Part shown: piece by piece, positions 15,030 through 21,516 of the stretch
Layout: every line of letters starts with the position of its first letter
Numbering within the stretch: position 1 is the first letter of the stretch
Source of the DNA: RUG754 sp964345365
Lineage (GTDB): Bacteria; Bacillota; Clostridia; Peptostreptococcales; Anaerovoracaceae
DNA: 22,587 nucleotides
NCBI GenBank assembly: GCA_964345365.1
Contig: CAYFQR010000026.1
Coordinates: forward strand, 1 to 22,587
Reading direction: 5' to 3'
The notes under the pieces: model-generated
The model's database searches: none
What the model was told of the DNA's origin: nothing
Seen by the model: only the letters and a program-made list of their open reading frames with translations
Position numbers and translations under genes: made by a program

Positions 15030-16370
15030 TCATTGGAAAAGTCCTTTGAACTTTCCCTTTTTCATAAAGTTGGGATTGTTGAACTGCTTCATCAGCTTTT
15101 TCGTATCCTCGTACTTTTTGATAAGTTGATTTACCTTTGACACGGGTTGCCCCGAGCCGTTGGATATTCTTTTTCTCCTTGAAGCATTGAGAATCTTCGG
15201 ATTTCGCCTCTCCTCATATGTCATGGAGTGAATTATTGCTTCCATGCGTCGAAATTCGAGTTCGCTCTTGTCGATTTCATCGTCTGAAACCTTCGACGCA
15301 TTGATGCCCGGTATCATGCTTAGCATCTTTCCTATTCCGCCCATATTTCTGACTTCTCCCATCTGGTCAAGGAAGTCTTCTAAGGTAAACTCATTTTTTC
15401 TGAGTTTCTTTTCAAGCTTGGCGGCCTTTTCTTCGTCATAATTTTCTTGGGCTTTTTCGATGAGAGTCATCATATCGCCCATACCCAGAATCCTTGAAGC
15501 CATTCTCTCGGGGTGGAAAGGTTCGAGAGCATCGAGTTTTTCACCCGTTCCTATAAATTTAACGGGTTTGCCCGTCACCTTCTTCGCGGACAGTGCCGCT
15601 CCTCCTCTGGAGTCACCATCCATCTTTGTCATTATGATTCCGTCTATTCCCAATTTTTCGTTGAAGCCCTCAGCGGCATTAACGGCGTCTTGGCCGGTAA
15701 GCGCGTCCACCACGAGAAGTATTTCGTGAGGCTTAACCGCAGCTCTCACCCTGACGAGCTCTTCCATAAGACCTTCATCTATCTGGAGCCTTCCCGCAGT
15801 ATCGACTATGAGTACATCATAACCTCTTTTCTGAGCGTCATTTTTGGCGTTGAGGGCTATCTCCTCGGCTTTTCTGTTATCGCGCTCGGCATAGACGGGG
15901 ACTTCCGCCTGTCCGCCCACAACCTCTAACTGATCAATCGCGGCGGGCCTGTATATATCACAGGCGGCGAGCATCGGTTTCTTTCCCGACTTCTTAAGAT
16001 ATTTGGCAAGCTTGCCGCAGGCGGTCGTCTTACCTGTACCCTGAAGCCCCACCATGAGAATCACGGTAAAACCGGACGGTGAAAAAGTAAGCTTGGAGTT
16101 CGTGCCGCCCATAAGCTCTATAAGCTCGTCGTTCACGATTTTAACAACTTGCTGGCCCGGAGTCAGACTTGAAAGCACGTCTTGTCCGAGCGACTTGGCC
16201 TTGACTTCCGAAACGAATTCCTTAACAACCTTGAAATTCACATCGGCTTCAAGAAGTGCGAGTTTAACTTCACGCATCGCACGGTCAATATCCTCTTCGG
16301 TCAGTACGCCTTTGCCTCTTAATATTTTGAATGTTTCTTGGAGTTTATCCGATAGATTCTCAAATGCCAT
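15030..16370 (-). CDS. ffh: Signal recognition particle protein Ffh
   Basis: The 446-residue SRP54 GTPase binds signal sequences on ribosomes and delivers them to FtsY and SecYEG. An N domain (1-90) is followed by the G domain with GLQGTGKTT at 108-116, DTAGR at 190-194 and TKMDG at 248-252. The methionine-bearing M domain (about 325-430) includes the RNA-binding helix with NGSGQPVSKVNQLIKKYE. Length is normal. GAGGAG precedes the ATG. ylxM, its usual partner, lies 52 bases upstream; ftsY, often in front of ylxM, is not in this window. Confidence 0.98.
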   Translation of the reverse strand: MAFENLSDKLQETFKILRGKGVLTEEDIDRAMREVKLALLEADVNFKVVKEFVSEVKAKSLGQDVLSSLTPGQQVVKIVNDELIELMGGTNSKLTFSPSGFTVILMVGLQGTGKTTACGKLAKYLKKSGKKPMLAACDIYRPAAIDQLEVVGGQAEVPVYAERDNRKAEEIALNAKNDAQKRGYDVLIVDTAGRLQIDEGLMEELVRVRAAVKPHEILLVVDALTGQDAVNAAEGFNEKLGIDGIIMTKMDGDSRGGAALSAKKVTGKPVKFIGTGEKLDALEPFHPERMASRILGMGDMMTLIEKAQENYDEEKAAKLEKKLRKNEFTLEDFLDQMGEVRNMGGIGKMLSMIPGINASKVSDDEIDKSELEFRRMEAIIHSMTYEERRNPKILNASRRKRISNGSGQPVSKVNQLIKKYEDTKKLMKQFNNPNFMKKGKFKGLFQ

Positions 16371-16422
16371 TATTATCTCCTCTTAATGCATACCCTCATC
16401 TCGTCCGAAGCGGTGCATGATA

Positions 16423-16821
16423 TCACTCTTCGAACTCTGAAATTACTCTCTTTATATCATCAAGCTCCGACAAAATACAGTCGTCGCCGCCGCTTGCGGC
16501 AATCCTTGATTTAAGCTCGTCAATCTTGGAACCCGTCTTTGAAACTGCTTTTCTCGACTTCTCAAGCCTGCTCACAAGTCCCAGCTTTTCTTCGTAAGAT
16601 TCGAGGAGCTTCTCGGCGTTCTTAAGTGCGTCATGGACTGCCTGCTTGGAAATACCGAACTCATCGGCAATCTCGATTATCGAGTAATTCTCTTCATGAT
16701 AAAGCTGCATAACCTCTCTCTGCCTCTGTGTGAGCAGGGCACCGTACAAGTCAAACAATAGGCTGACTTCAAGCAATTTTTCGATTTTTTGTTTTTCAAT
16801 GCTGTACTTTTCGTCAAACAT
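16423..16821 (-). CDS. ylxM: YlxM-type (UPF0122) helix-turn-helix protein, SRP-associated
   Basis: The 132-residue protein has the UPF0122 domain with a sigma-region-4-like helix-turn-helix at about 31-75: LTQRQREVMQLYHEEN, then YSIIEIADEFGISKQAVHDAL. A helical C-terminal tail follows, about 20 residues longer than in short homologs. YlxM in streptococci binds SRP components and stimulates Ffh GTPase activity; DNA binding is not established. It is the first gene of the SRP operon. Its leader contains a three-codon ORF just upstream. Confidence 0.93.
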   Translation of the reverse strand: MFDEKYSIEKQKIEKLLEVSLLFDLYGALLTQRQREVMQLYHEENYSIIEIADEFGISKQAVHDALKNAEKLLESYEEKLGLVSRLEKSRKAVSKTGSKIDELKSRIAASGGDDCILSELDDIKRVISEFEE

Positions 16822-16831
16822 GTTTCCTACC

Positions 16832-16843
16832 TCAGCGGCTCAT
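16832..16843 (-). other. Three-codon upstream ORF in the ylxM leader
   Basis: On the minus strand an ATG with AAGGGAG eight bases upstream encodes Met-Ser-Arg and stops at TGA, ten bases before the ylxM ATG. The site looks stronger than the TAGGAAA site of ylxM itself. Translation of this mini-ORF could feed or modulate ylxM initiation; chance occurrence is also likely for so short a frame. Confidence 0.3.
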
Positions 16844-16873
16844 AGTCAAGCTCCCTTACTTTACTGTCTATGT

Positions 16874-16902
16874 AATATACCACAAAAAATAAAAGAGGTC
16901 AA
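16874..16902 (-). promoter_or_regulatory. Promoter of the ylxM-ffh-rpsP-khpA-rimM-trmD operon
   Basis: TTGACC (16897-16902), a 17-base spacer and TATATT (16874-16879) preceded by TGG (extended -10). The -35 hexamer is part of the 3' arm of the sppA terminator stem and the T tract fills the spacer. Confidence 0.8.
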
Positions 16903-16921
16903 GTGTTTTTTCTTGACCTCT
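16884..16921 (-). terminator. Rho-independent terminator after sppA
   Basis: AGAGGTCAAG (16912-16921) and CTTGACCTCT (16894-16903) form a perfect 10-bp stem with an eight-base A-rich loop, followed by TTTATTTTTT. It lies nine bases after the sppA stop codon. Confidence 0.85.
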
Positions 16922-16930
16922 CCGAGTTTT

Positions 16931-18103
16931 TCAGTTAAGTTCCTCCGCAATGTAGCTTATCTCAAGCCTATTGTTGAGTGCGATTAGTTCCTGAATCTGT
17001 GCCGCGGTGAGTGTCGTACCTGATTTTACATTTCCGATATTCTCCGACATTACACCTAAAATATTTCTGAAGCTCGTTTCGTCCGCCGATATAAAATCAA
17101 GCACTGTGCAATCCGCACCGAGCGAATAGTCGGTCTTCATAGCCTGCACACAGTCGGCATAGGTTCCAATCTCATCGACCAGACCCTTCTCTTTAGCCTG
17201 AAGTGCGGAATATATCCTGCCGTCCGCAATTTTCTTGACAACCGACAGCTTCATCCCTCTGCCATCCGCCACTATGCCTACGAACTGCTCATATGCTTCA
17301 TCTACGAGAGACTGTAGGATTTCTCTCTGCTCCTTAGTCAGTTTCTCTGTAGTGGAACCGAGTGCTTTATTTTTTCCCGAAGTAATCGTATTGGTTTTTA
17401 CTCCCAATTTGTCTAAAAGCTCCGACACATCATAAAGAGTCTCGATAGTCACACCTATAGAACCCGTCCAGCAGTTTCTGTTGGCATAAATCTTATCGGC
17501 ATTGGCGGAAATGTAATAACCGCCGGATGCGCAAATCGACTGCATTGCAGCGTATACGGGGCGCTTAGTCATGTTTTGATATGCTTTAAGTGCTAAATAC
17601 AGTTCATCCGATGCGTAAACGGAACCGCCCGGCGTATTGAGATAAAGGACAATGCCCTTGTTTTTTTCATCATTCGCCATAGCGTCTATGGATTCAAGCA
17701 AATATTCATGGTCATACAATGATGAGTTACCGCCTTCAGATATGGTGTTTTCAATATGAAGCACACCGATGTACTCACCCTTCGCATCCTTTACGGTAAC
17801 ATCTTTTGTCTGATATGTGCCGCCAAGCGTCTCAAGCGAGCTGTTAAACGATTCCACTATAGTTGAAACACACGAACCCATGAGATATGAAATAAGTATG
17901 CACACCAATATGGTTATTATGAGCACCCTCAGCCATGCCGGCATCCCGCTTTTTCTCGCCGGTTGGTAATTGCCGTTCCTCGCATAGCTTTCGTTGTAAT
18001 ATGTTCTTTGCTCAACCTTAGGTGCTTCGCCCCTTCTTTCTTCATTTGCGGCAGGCTGCTTTTCAGGTTTGTTTTCTCTGTTATTATCTTCAAAATTATT
18101 CAA
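16931..18103 (-). CDS. sppA: Signal peptide peptidase SppA (S49 serine protease)
   Basis: The 390-residue product has a charged, Asn-rich cytoplasmic N-terminus of about 55 residues, one membrane anchor (56-76) and an extracytoplasmic S49 protease domain. Likely catalytic residues are S193 in SICASGGYY and K246 in TSGKNKALGS; NTPGG at about 156-160 forms the oxyanion region. This is the half-length (67K-lacking) form used by Gram-positives, which degrades cleaved signal peptides; in Bacillus it also aids resistance to antibacterial peptides. I choose the TTG at 18103 because GGAGGT precedes it at seven bases; a GTG nine codons upstream lacks a site. It has its own promoter and terminator, so it is a single-gene unit. 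Confidence 0.92.
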   Translation of the reverse strand: MNNFEDNNRENKPEKQPAANEERRGEAPKVEQRTYYNESYARNGNYQPARKSGMPAWLRVLIITILVCILISYLMGSCVSTIVESFNSSLETLGGTYQTKDVTVKDAKGEYIGVLHIENTISEGGNSSLYDHEYLLESIDAMANDEKNKGIVLYLNTPGGSVYASDELYLALKAYQNMTKRPVYAAMQSICASGGYYISANADKIYANRNCWTGSIGVTIETLYDVSELLDKLGVKTNTITSGKNKALGSTTEKLTKEQREILQSLVDEAYEQFVGIVADGRGMKLSVVKKIADGRIYSALQAKEKGLVDEIGTYADCVQAMKTDYSLGADCTVLDFISADETSFRNILGVMSENIGNVKSGTTLTAAQIQELIALNNRLEISYIAEELN

Positions 18104-18147
18104 AAAAATACCTCCGAATCTTCTTTTCACCTATCAAATGTCACTTG

Positions 18148-18176
18148 ATTATATCCTATAAGAACTAAAAAATCAA
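18148..18176 (-). promoter_or_regulatory. Promoter of sppA
   Basis: TTGATT (18171-18176), a 17-base spacer and a perfect TATAAT (18148-18153). It begins four bases after the last copy of the TACTCGGGTATT terminator arm. Confidence 0.78.
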
Positions 18177-18180
18177 CAAA

Positions 18181-18298
18181 AATACCCGAGTATTCATCCT
18201 GCCGAACACGAAAATACCCGAGTAGCCCTGCCGTTTTGCGTAAATTTTACAAACTTGACCGTCATATTCACATTAAGCAGAATACTTACTCGGGTATT
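18181..18298 (-). terminator. Terminator region with one 5' arm and two competing 3' arms
   Basis: On the minus strand the permease gene is followed by AATACCCGAGTA (18287-18298). Its exact reverse complement TACTCGGGTATT occurs twice further on, at 18213-18224 and 18181-18192, each trailed by a short T run. Either can pair with the single upstream arm to give a 12-bp stem, with loops of 62 or 94 nt. The two downstream copies are parts of a 32-base direct repeat that also shares CGGCAGG. It probably ends the ABC operon, and the duplication is direct evidence of local rearrangement. Confidence 0.6.
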
Positions 18299-18317
18299 CT
18301 TTTATTTAGAGCTTTTT

Positions 18318-20141
18318 TTAATATTCATATAATGTATTTACCTCATATTTCATTTCAAGCTCATCAAGCAATGAATTAAGAGCCTTCGCATTTTCACCAT
18401 AGTAGAGATAAACACCCCTTGAAACCTCTTTTTGCTTATACTCTTCCTTTAACTCCATGTAACATGAGTTCAAGTAATTTTCATGTCCGTCAACAGCGGT
18501 ATAGTCTATTTCCCTTAAGTCCTTATCTCTTGCTTCGAGGATTGCGACTATATCCTTCTGTTCGGTAACCATATAATTATGACTGATAAGATGATGTTCG
18601 TCACCCTCGTATGTCTCTATATTCTTATCCACCGATATATATTTTATTTTGTCCTTAAGCTTGTCCGTCAAGGACCTTGCGGCAACTACGGAATCCGAGG
18701 TCATTATTTCCCGGAACATATCCTTGGCCTTTTGGTCGAATCTAACGTGATACCTTCTCATTGACCGGCCGCCGCCCTTAAGTCCGTAGTTGAATATTAC
18801 GGTCTGATCCTTTTCCCAATCTTTATCTAAATTGCAAAGATTGTTTTCGAGGATATATCTGTTAAATTCATGAACCTTTTCTATTGTCTGCCTGTCGGTA
18901 ACCGACGTATCAAAATTTAAATTATGATTATACGGATATGTAATAGAGAGTACCGTTCCGTTATATGAGACCAATTCCTCCGATACAACAGACTCTATCC
19001 TGTCGACATTAACCGCTCTCTTTGAAAATCCTACAACATCAAACGCAAATATCATAAGAAATACGGTAAGAACGATAAATGACGAGAGCAATATTTTCAG
19101 GTTTCTCTTGGAAAATATCTTTATCGAGCGCTCGATTACAATCTTCGAAACAAAGAATGTAAGAAGGAGCCCCGTTATCGCGCTTATGACGATGATATAG
19201 CTGCCGTCTATGATGGAGCTGAAAATAAGCGCCGTAAGCGCACCGCCGATAGCTGCCACCGTAGCCGTTATCACTGACTCAAAAAGGTCAAATATCATCG
19301 AGTCGCCGACTCTCTCAAGTTTAGCGTATGAGTAGACAATCCTTGCGAGAACGAGGAATATGATTCCGGCTACAAAATACCAAAGATAAGGCAGTTTTTC
19401 CGGATTTTCCAACATTCCTGCTGCGTTAAACGCCATCCTTATAAGAGGATTGCTGTTTTTTATTACCGCATTCGCCCAGTCCGGAATATCGTAATAGCCG
19501 AGGATAAACTCACTGCTGTAGAGATTTATCAAGCCGACAATCGACGGCACGAGGTTCACAAGCACGAAAGAGCAGATAATCTGCATAACCGTGCTGCCTA
19601 CCAAAGTCCCTGCAAGAGTATACATGAAGTAGAAAAACGACATCTTTGAGATTGATATCAGTACCCATATAAGAACGTCAACAGCCTTATATGCTTCAAC
19701 TTTTACAGCAGGCGCGAAACTGTTTTCGGGATTAGGCATTGTTATTTGCTCGACGCTGCCCATTATAATCAGGAAAAACACACCCGTCAGAATTATCGGC
19801 ACAACCAGCATGAGCCAGCCGGTCAAAATCTGCGTGTTAAACAGCCTTGATTTAGAATACGGCTGAGAATGAAGCGCGAAAGAAGCAGCGGGCTTATGCA
19901 TGAATCCCATCATCACGCAGCTCACTATTATAGGCGCAAAGAGAAGAAGCGCTATAAATCCCGCATTATAATTATCCATCGCATAAGACGCCATCATGCC
20001 GTTATGTTCACTTATTATCAAAGGGAAAATTCCCGACAAAAAGTACAATGCAAATATTATTACCGGAAGATACCAGTGCAGCTTGAAATTTTCGAGCATA
20101 AGCGCCTTTGAAACTCCGAAGTAATTATTCTTAGTTTTCAT
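18318..20141 (-). CDS. ABC transporter permease with large C-terminal extracytoplasmic domain
   Basis: The 607-residue protein has two groups of membrane helices. The first (about 17-270) resembles YtrC/ABC-2 type permeases and has the segment MMGFMHKPAASFALHSQPYSK between helices. The second (about 285-385) has four more hydrophobic segments. Residues about 390-607 are soluble, charged and end in LEMKYEVNTLYEY. I recall Firmicutes permeases with a comparable C-terminal domain of unknown function (DUF6449-like), but this is uncertain. The ATG at 20141 has GGGGGTG upstream and overlaps the ATPase stop by 11 bases; the longer frame from 20198 lies inside the ATPase gene. With the ATPase it probably forms a transporter responding to envelope stress. 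The substrate is unknown. Confidence 0.82.
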   Translation of the reverse strand: MKTKNNYFGVSKALMLENFKLHWYLPVIIFALYFLSGIFPLIISEHNGMMASYAMDNYNAGFIALLLFAPIIVSCVMMGFMHKPAASFALHSQPYSKSRLFNTQILTGWLMLVVPIILTGVFFLIIMGSVEQITMPNPENSFAPAVKVEAYKAVDVLIWVLISISKMSFFYFMYTLAGTLVGSTVMQIICSFVLVNLVPSIVGLINLYSSEFILGYYDIPDWANAVIKNSNPLIRMAFNAAGMLENPEKLPYLWYFVAGIIFLVLARIVYSYAKLERVGDSMIFDLFESVITATVAAIGGALTALIFSSIIDGSYIIVISAITGLLLTFFVSKIVIERSIKIFSKRNLKILLSSFIVLTVFLMIFAFDVVGFSKRAVNVDRIESVVSEELVSYNGTVLSITYPYNHNLNFDTSVTDRQTIEKVHEFNRYILENNLCNLDKDWEKDQTVIFNYGLKGGGRSMRRYHVRFDQKAKDMFREIMTSDSVVAARSLTDKLKDKIKYISVDKNIETYEGDEHHLISHNYMVTEQKDIVAILEARDKDLREIDYTAVDGHENYLNSCYMELKEEYKQKEVSRGVYLYYGENAKALNSLLDELEMKYEVNTLYEY

Positions 20142-20856
20142 CTGCAGCACCCCCTTTGTCCCGTGTGTTTTTTTCAACAGATTTAATGAAAAGTTCATCT
20201 ATGGAAACATCCCCCATTTCCAAGAGATCACTCTCAAGAATCATCTTGCCGTCTGCCATTATTCCGATGTAGTTGCATACATTTTCCATTTCTTTGGCAT
20301 TATGCGAAGAAATAAGCACTGTCATCTCCCTGTCGGCAACTTCTTCCATTATGAAATGCCAGAGAGAATGCCTCACTATCGGGTCAAGTCCGTCAACAGG
20401 CTCATCCAGAATCAAATAGTCCGGCGCAGCCGCTATCGCAAGTGAAAAAGCGGCCTGTTTTTTCATGCCCTTACTGAATTTATTTATATTCTTTGTGGTG
20501 TCCAAGCCGAATGTTTCAGCCATTTCTAAGAACTTCCCCTGATTCCATTTAGGATAAATGCCTGAGTAGTATTTCGCCATTTCAAGCATCGAGTAGCCTC
20601 TGAAAAAGAAAAGTTCATCCGGTATTATAACCACTCGTCTTTTCAGCTCCTCACTGTCATATACAAGCTCACCGTCAATAGTAATTTCCCCTTCATCCTG
20701 CTTAAGATAACCCGCAATATGTCTTATTACGGTTGTTTTACCGGCACCGTTAAGCCCCATAAGCCCATATATCGAACCCTTTGGAACAACCATGGAAAGA
20801 CCGTCGAGAGCTCTTGTTTCACCTATAACCTTGGTGACATTTTCAATTTTAATCAT
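20131..20856 (-). CDS. ABC transporter ATP-binding protein, YtrB-like
   Basis: The 241-residue ATPase has Walker A GLNGAGKTT (34-42), signature FSKGMKKQ (127-134), Walker B LILDEP (148-153) with the D-loop GLDP, and the H-loop histidine H185 in ISSHN. The signature is the YSKGM-type variant typical of YtrB/BcrA-like exporters. It powers the permease encoded directly downstream. I take the ATG at 20856; a GTG one codon upstream is equally possible. The start overlaps the gntR stop and the end overlaps the permease start, so all three are likely translated in a coupled way. Confidence 0.92.
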   Translation of the reverse strand: MIKIENVTKVIGETRALDGLSMVVPKGSIYGLMGLNGAGKTTVIRHIAGYLKQDEGEITIDGELVYDSEELKRRVVIIPDELFFFRGYSMLEMAKYYSGIYPKWNQGKFLEMAETFGLDTTKNINKFSKGMKKQAAFSLAIAAAPDYLILDEPVDGLDPIVRHSLWHFIMEEVADREMTVLISSHNAKEMENVCNYIGIMADGKMILESDLLEMGDVSIDELFIKSVEKNTRDKGGAADEN

Positions 20857-21244
20857 CACAGGTACCTTCCCTTTCTATTGAATCAATCATTTCGGAAGTT
20901 ATGTCCCTTACCTCGTTGATTCCGATGCCCAAATACAGTATTTGCTTAATAGCGTCCTTCAGTTTTTCTTTCGCCTTTCTCAGTATGTTTTGGTCCACGA
21001 TAATCTCCCCCTTATCCGCGACAAAAGTTCCTACACCCTGTAGCGTATAAATGTAGCCTTGCCTTTCGAGCTCGCGATACGCTTTCTGTACGGTGTTCGG
21101 ATTCACCGAGATAATCTTTGACAATTCTCTTACCGACGGAAGCTTGAACTCGTGCGGTATTTTCCCTGTCATTATTTGCTCCTTAAGATTATCTATTACC
21201 TGCTCGTAAATAGATTTTCTCGATTTCAGGTCTAATTCGAACAT
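20849..21244 (-). CDS. GntR family (YtrA subfamily) transcriptional regulator
   Basis: The 131-residue protein has an N-terminal winged helix (about 9-77): SIYEQVIDNLKEQIMTGKI, LPSVRELSKIISVNPNTVQ, KAYRELERQGYIYTLQGVGTF. A short helical dimerisation tail without a ligand domain follows, as in YtrA. YtrA-type repressors sit in front of ABC transporter genes and respond to cell-wall-active antibiotics in Bacillus. The ATG at 21244 follows GGGGGAG; the upstream in-frame ATG would lie next to the transcription start. A candidate operator overlaps the promoter. Confidence 0.92.
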   Translation of the reverse strand: MFELDLKSRKSIYEQVIDNLKEQIMTGKIPHEFKLPSVRELSKIISVNPNTVQKAYRELERQGYIYTLQGVGTFVADKGEIIVDQNILRKAKEKLKDAIKQILYLGIGINEVRDITSEMIDSIEREGTCDD

Positions 21245-21305
21245 AAGCTCCCCCTTTCCTTCATTTTTATCATATGATTCTGTTTGAATCCACTTTTCAA
21301 TCAGT

Positions 21306-21335
21306 AGTGTACCACATGTCATAGTACAGTGTCAA
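21306..21335 (-). promoter_or_regulatory. Promoter and candidate YtrA-type operator of the gntR-ABC operon
   Basis: A perfect TTGACA (21330-21335) is spaced 18 bases from TACACT (21306-21311), which is preceded by TGG. Between them an imperfect inverted repeat ACTGTAC-N11-GTACACT (21306-21330) spans from the last -35 base through the -10, as expected for steric repression by a dimeric GntR protein. Confidence 0.72.
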
Positions 21336-21348
21336 CGCATTTTTGAAT

Positions 21349-21385
21349 AAAAAATCCCCTTTTGCCTTTTTTTCGGCAAAAGAGG
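21349..21385 (-). terminator. Rho-independent terminator of the LRR/peptidoglycan-binding gene
   Basis: CCTCTTTTGCC (21375-21385) pairs with GGCAAAAGGGG (21356-21366) over 11 bp with one G-T wobble and an eight-base A-rich loop; ATTTTTTATT follows. It ends about 14 bases before the -35 of the gntR promoter. Confidence 0.85.
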
Positions 21386-21405
21386 TACTTTTCGCTTTGC
21401 TGAAC

Positions 21406-21425
21406 CTCCTGAATTAAATCAGGAG
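21406..21425 (-). other. Small hairpin in the 3' UTR before the terminator
   Basis: CTCCTGA and TCAGGAG pair over 7 bp around TTTAAT. The 3' arm runs into AGGAGG, a Shine-Dalgarno-like string, but no start codon with a usable frame follows. There is no T tract, so it may simply stabilise the mRNA end. Confidence 0.4.
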
Positions 21426-21480
21426 TGTCCTTGCAATATTATAAATAGAAATATTTCCGTTATGAAATTTCGACATCCCT

Positions 21481-21516
21481 TCAGTTCATCAAGTCCGTTC
21501 AGTTCATTAAATCCGT
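21481..21516 (-). repeat. Tandem duplication of the last six codons including the stop
   Basis: Two adjacent 18-base units encode Thr-Asp-Leu-Met-Asn-stop, one as the true end of the gene (21499-21516) and one in frame directly after it (21481-21498). They differ only at GAT/GAC and TTA/TTG, both synonymous. Confidence 0.75.

Noticed and set aside
18181..18224. Start of a CRISPR-like array from the repeated TACTCGGGTATT
   Set aside because: Only two direct copies with a 20-base gap whose content is itself partly repeated; no cas genes and no third unit.
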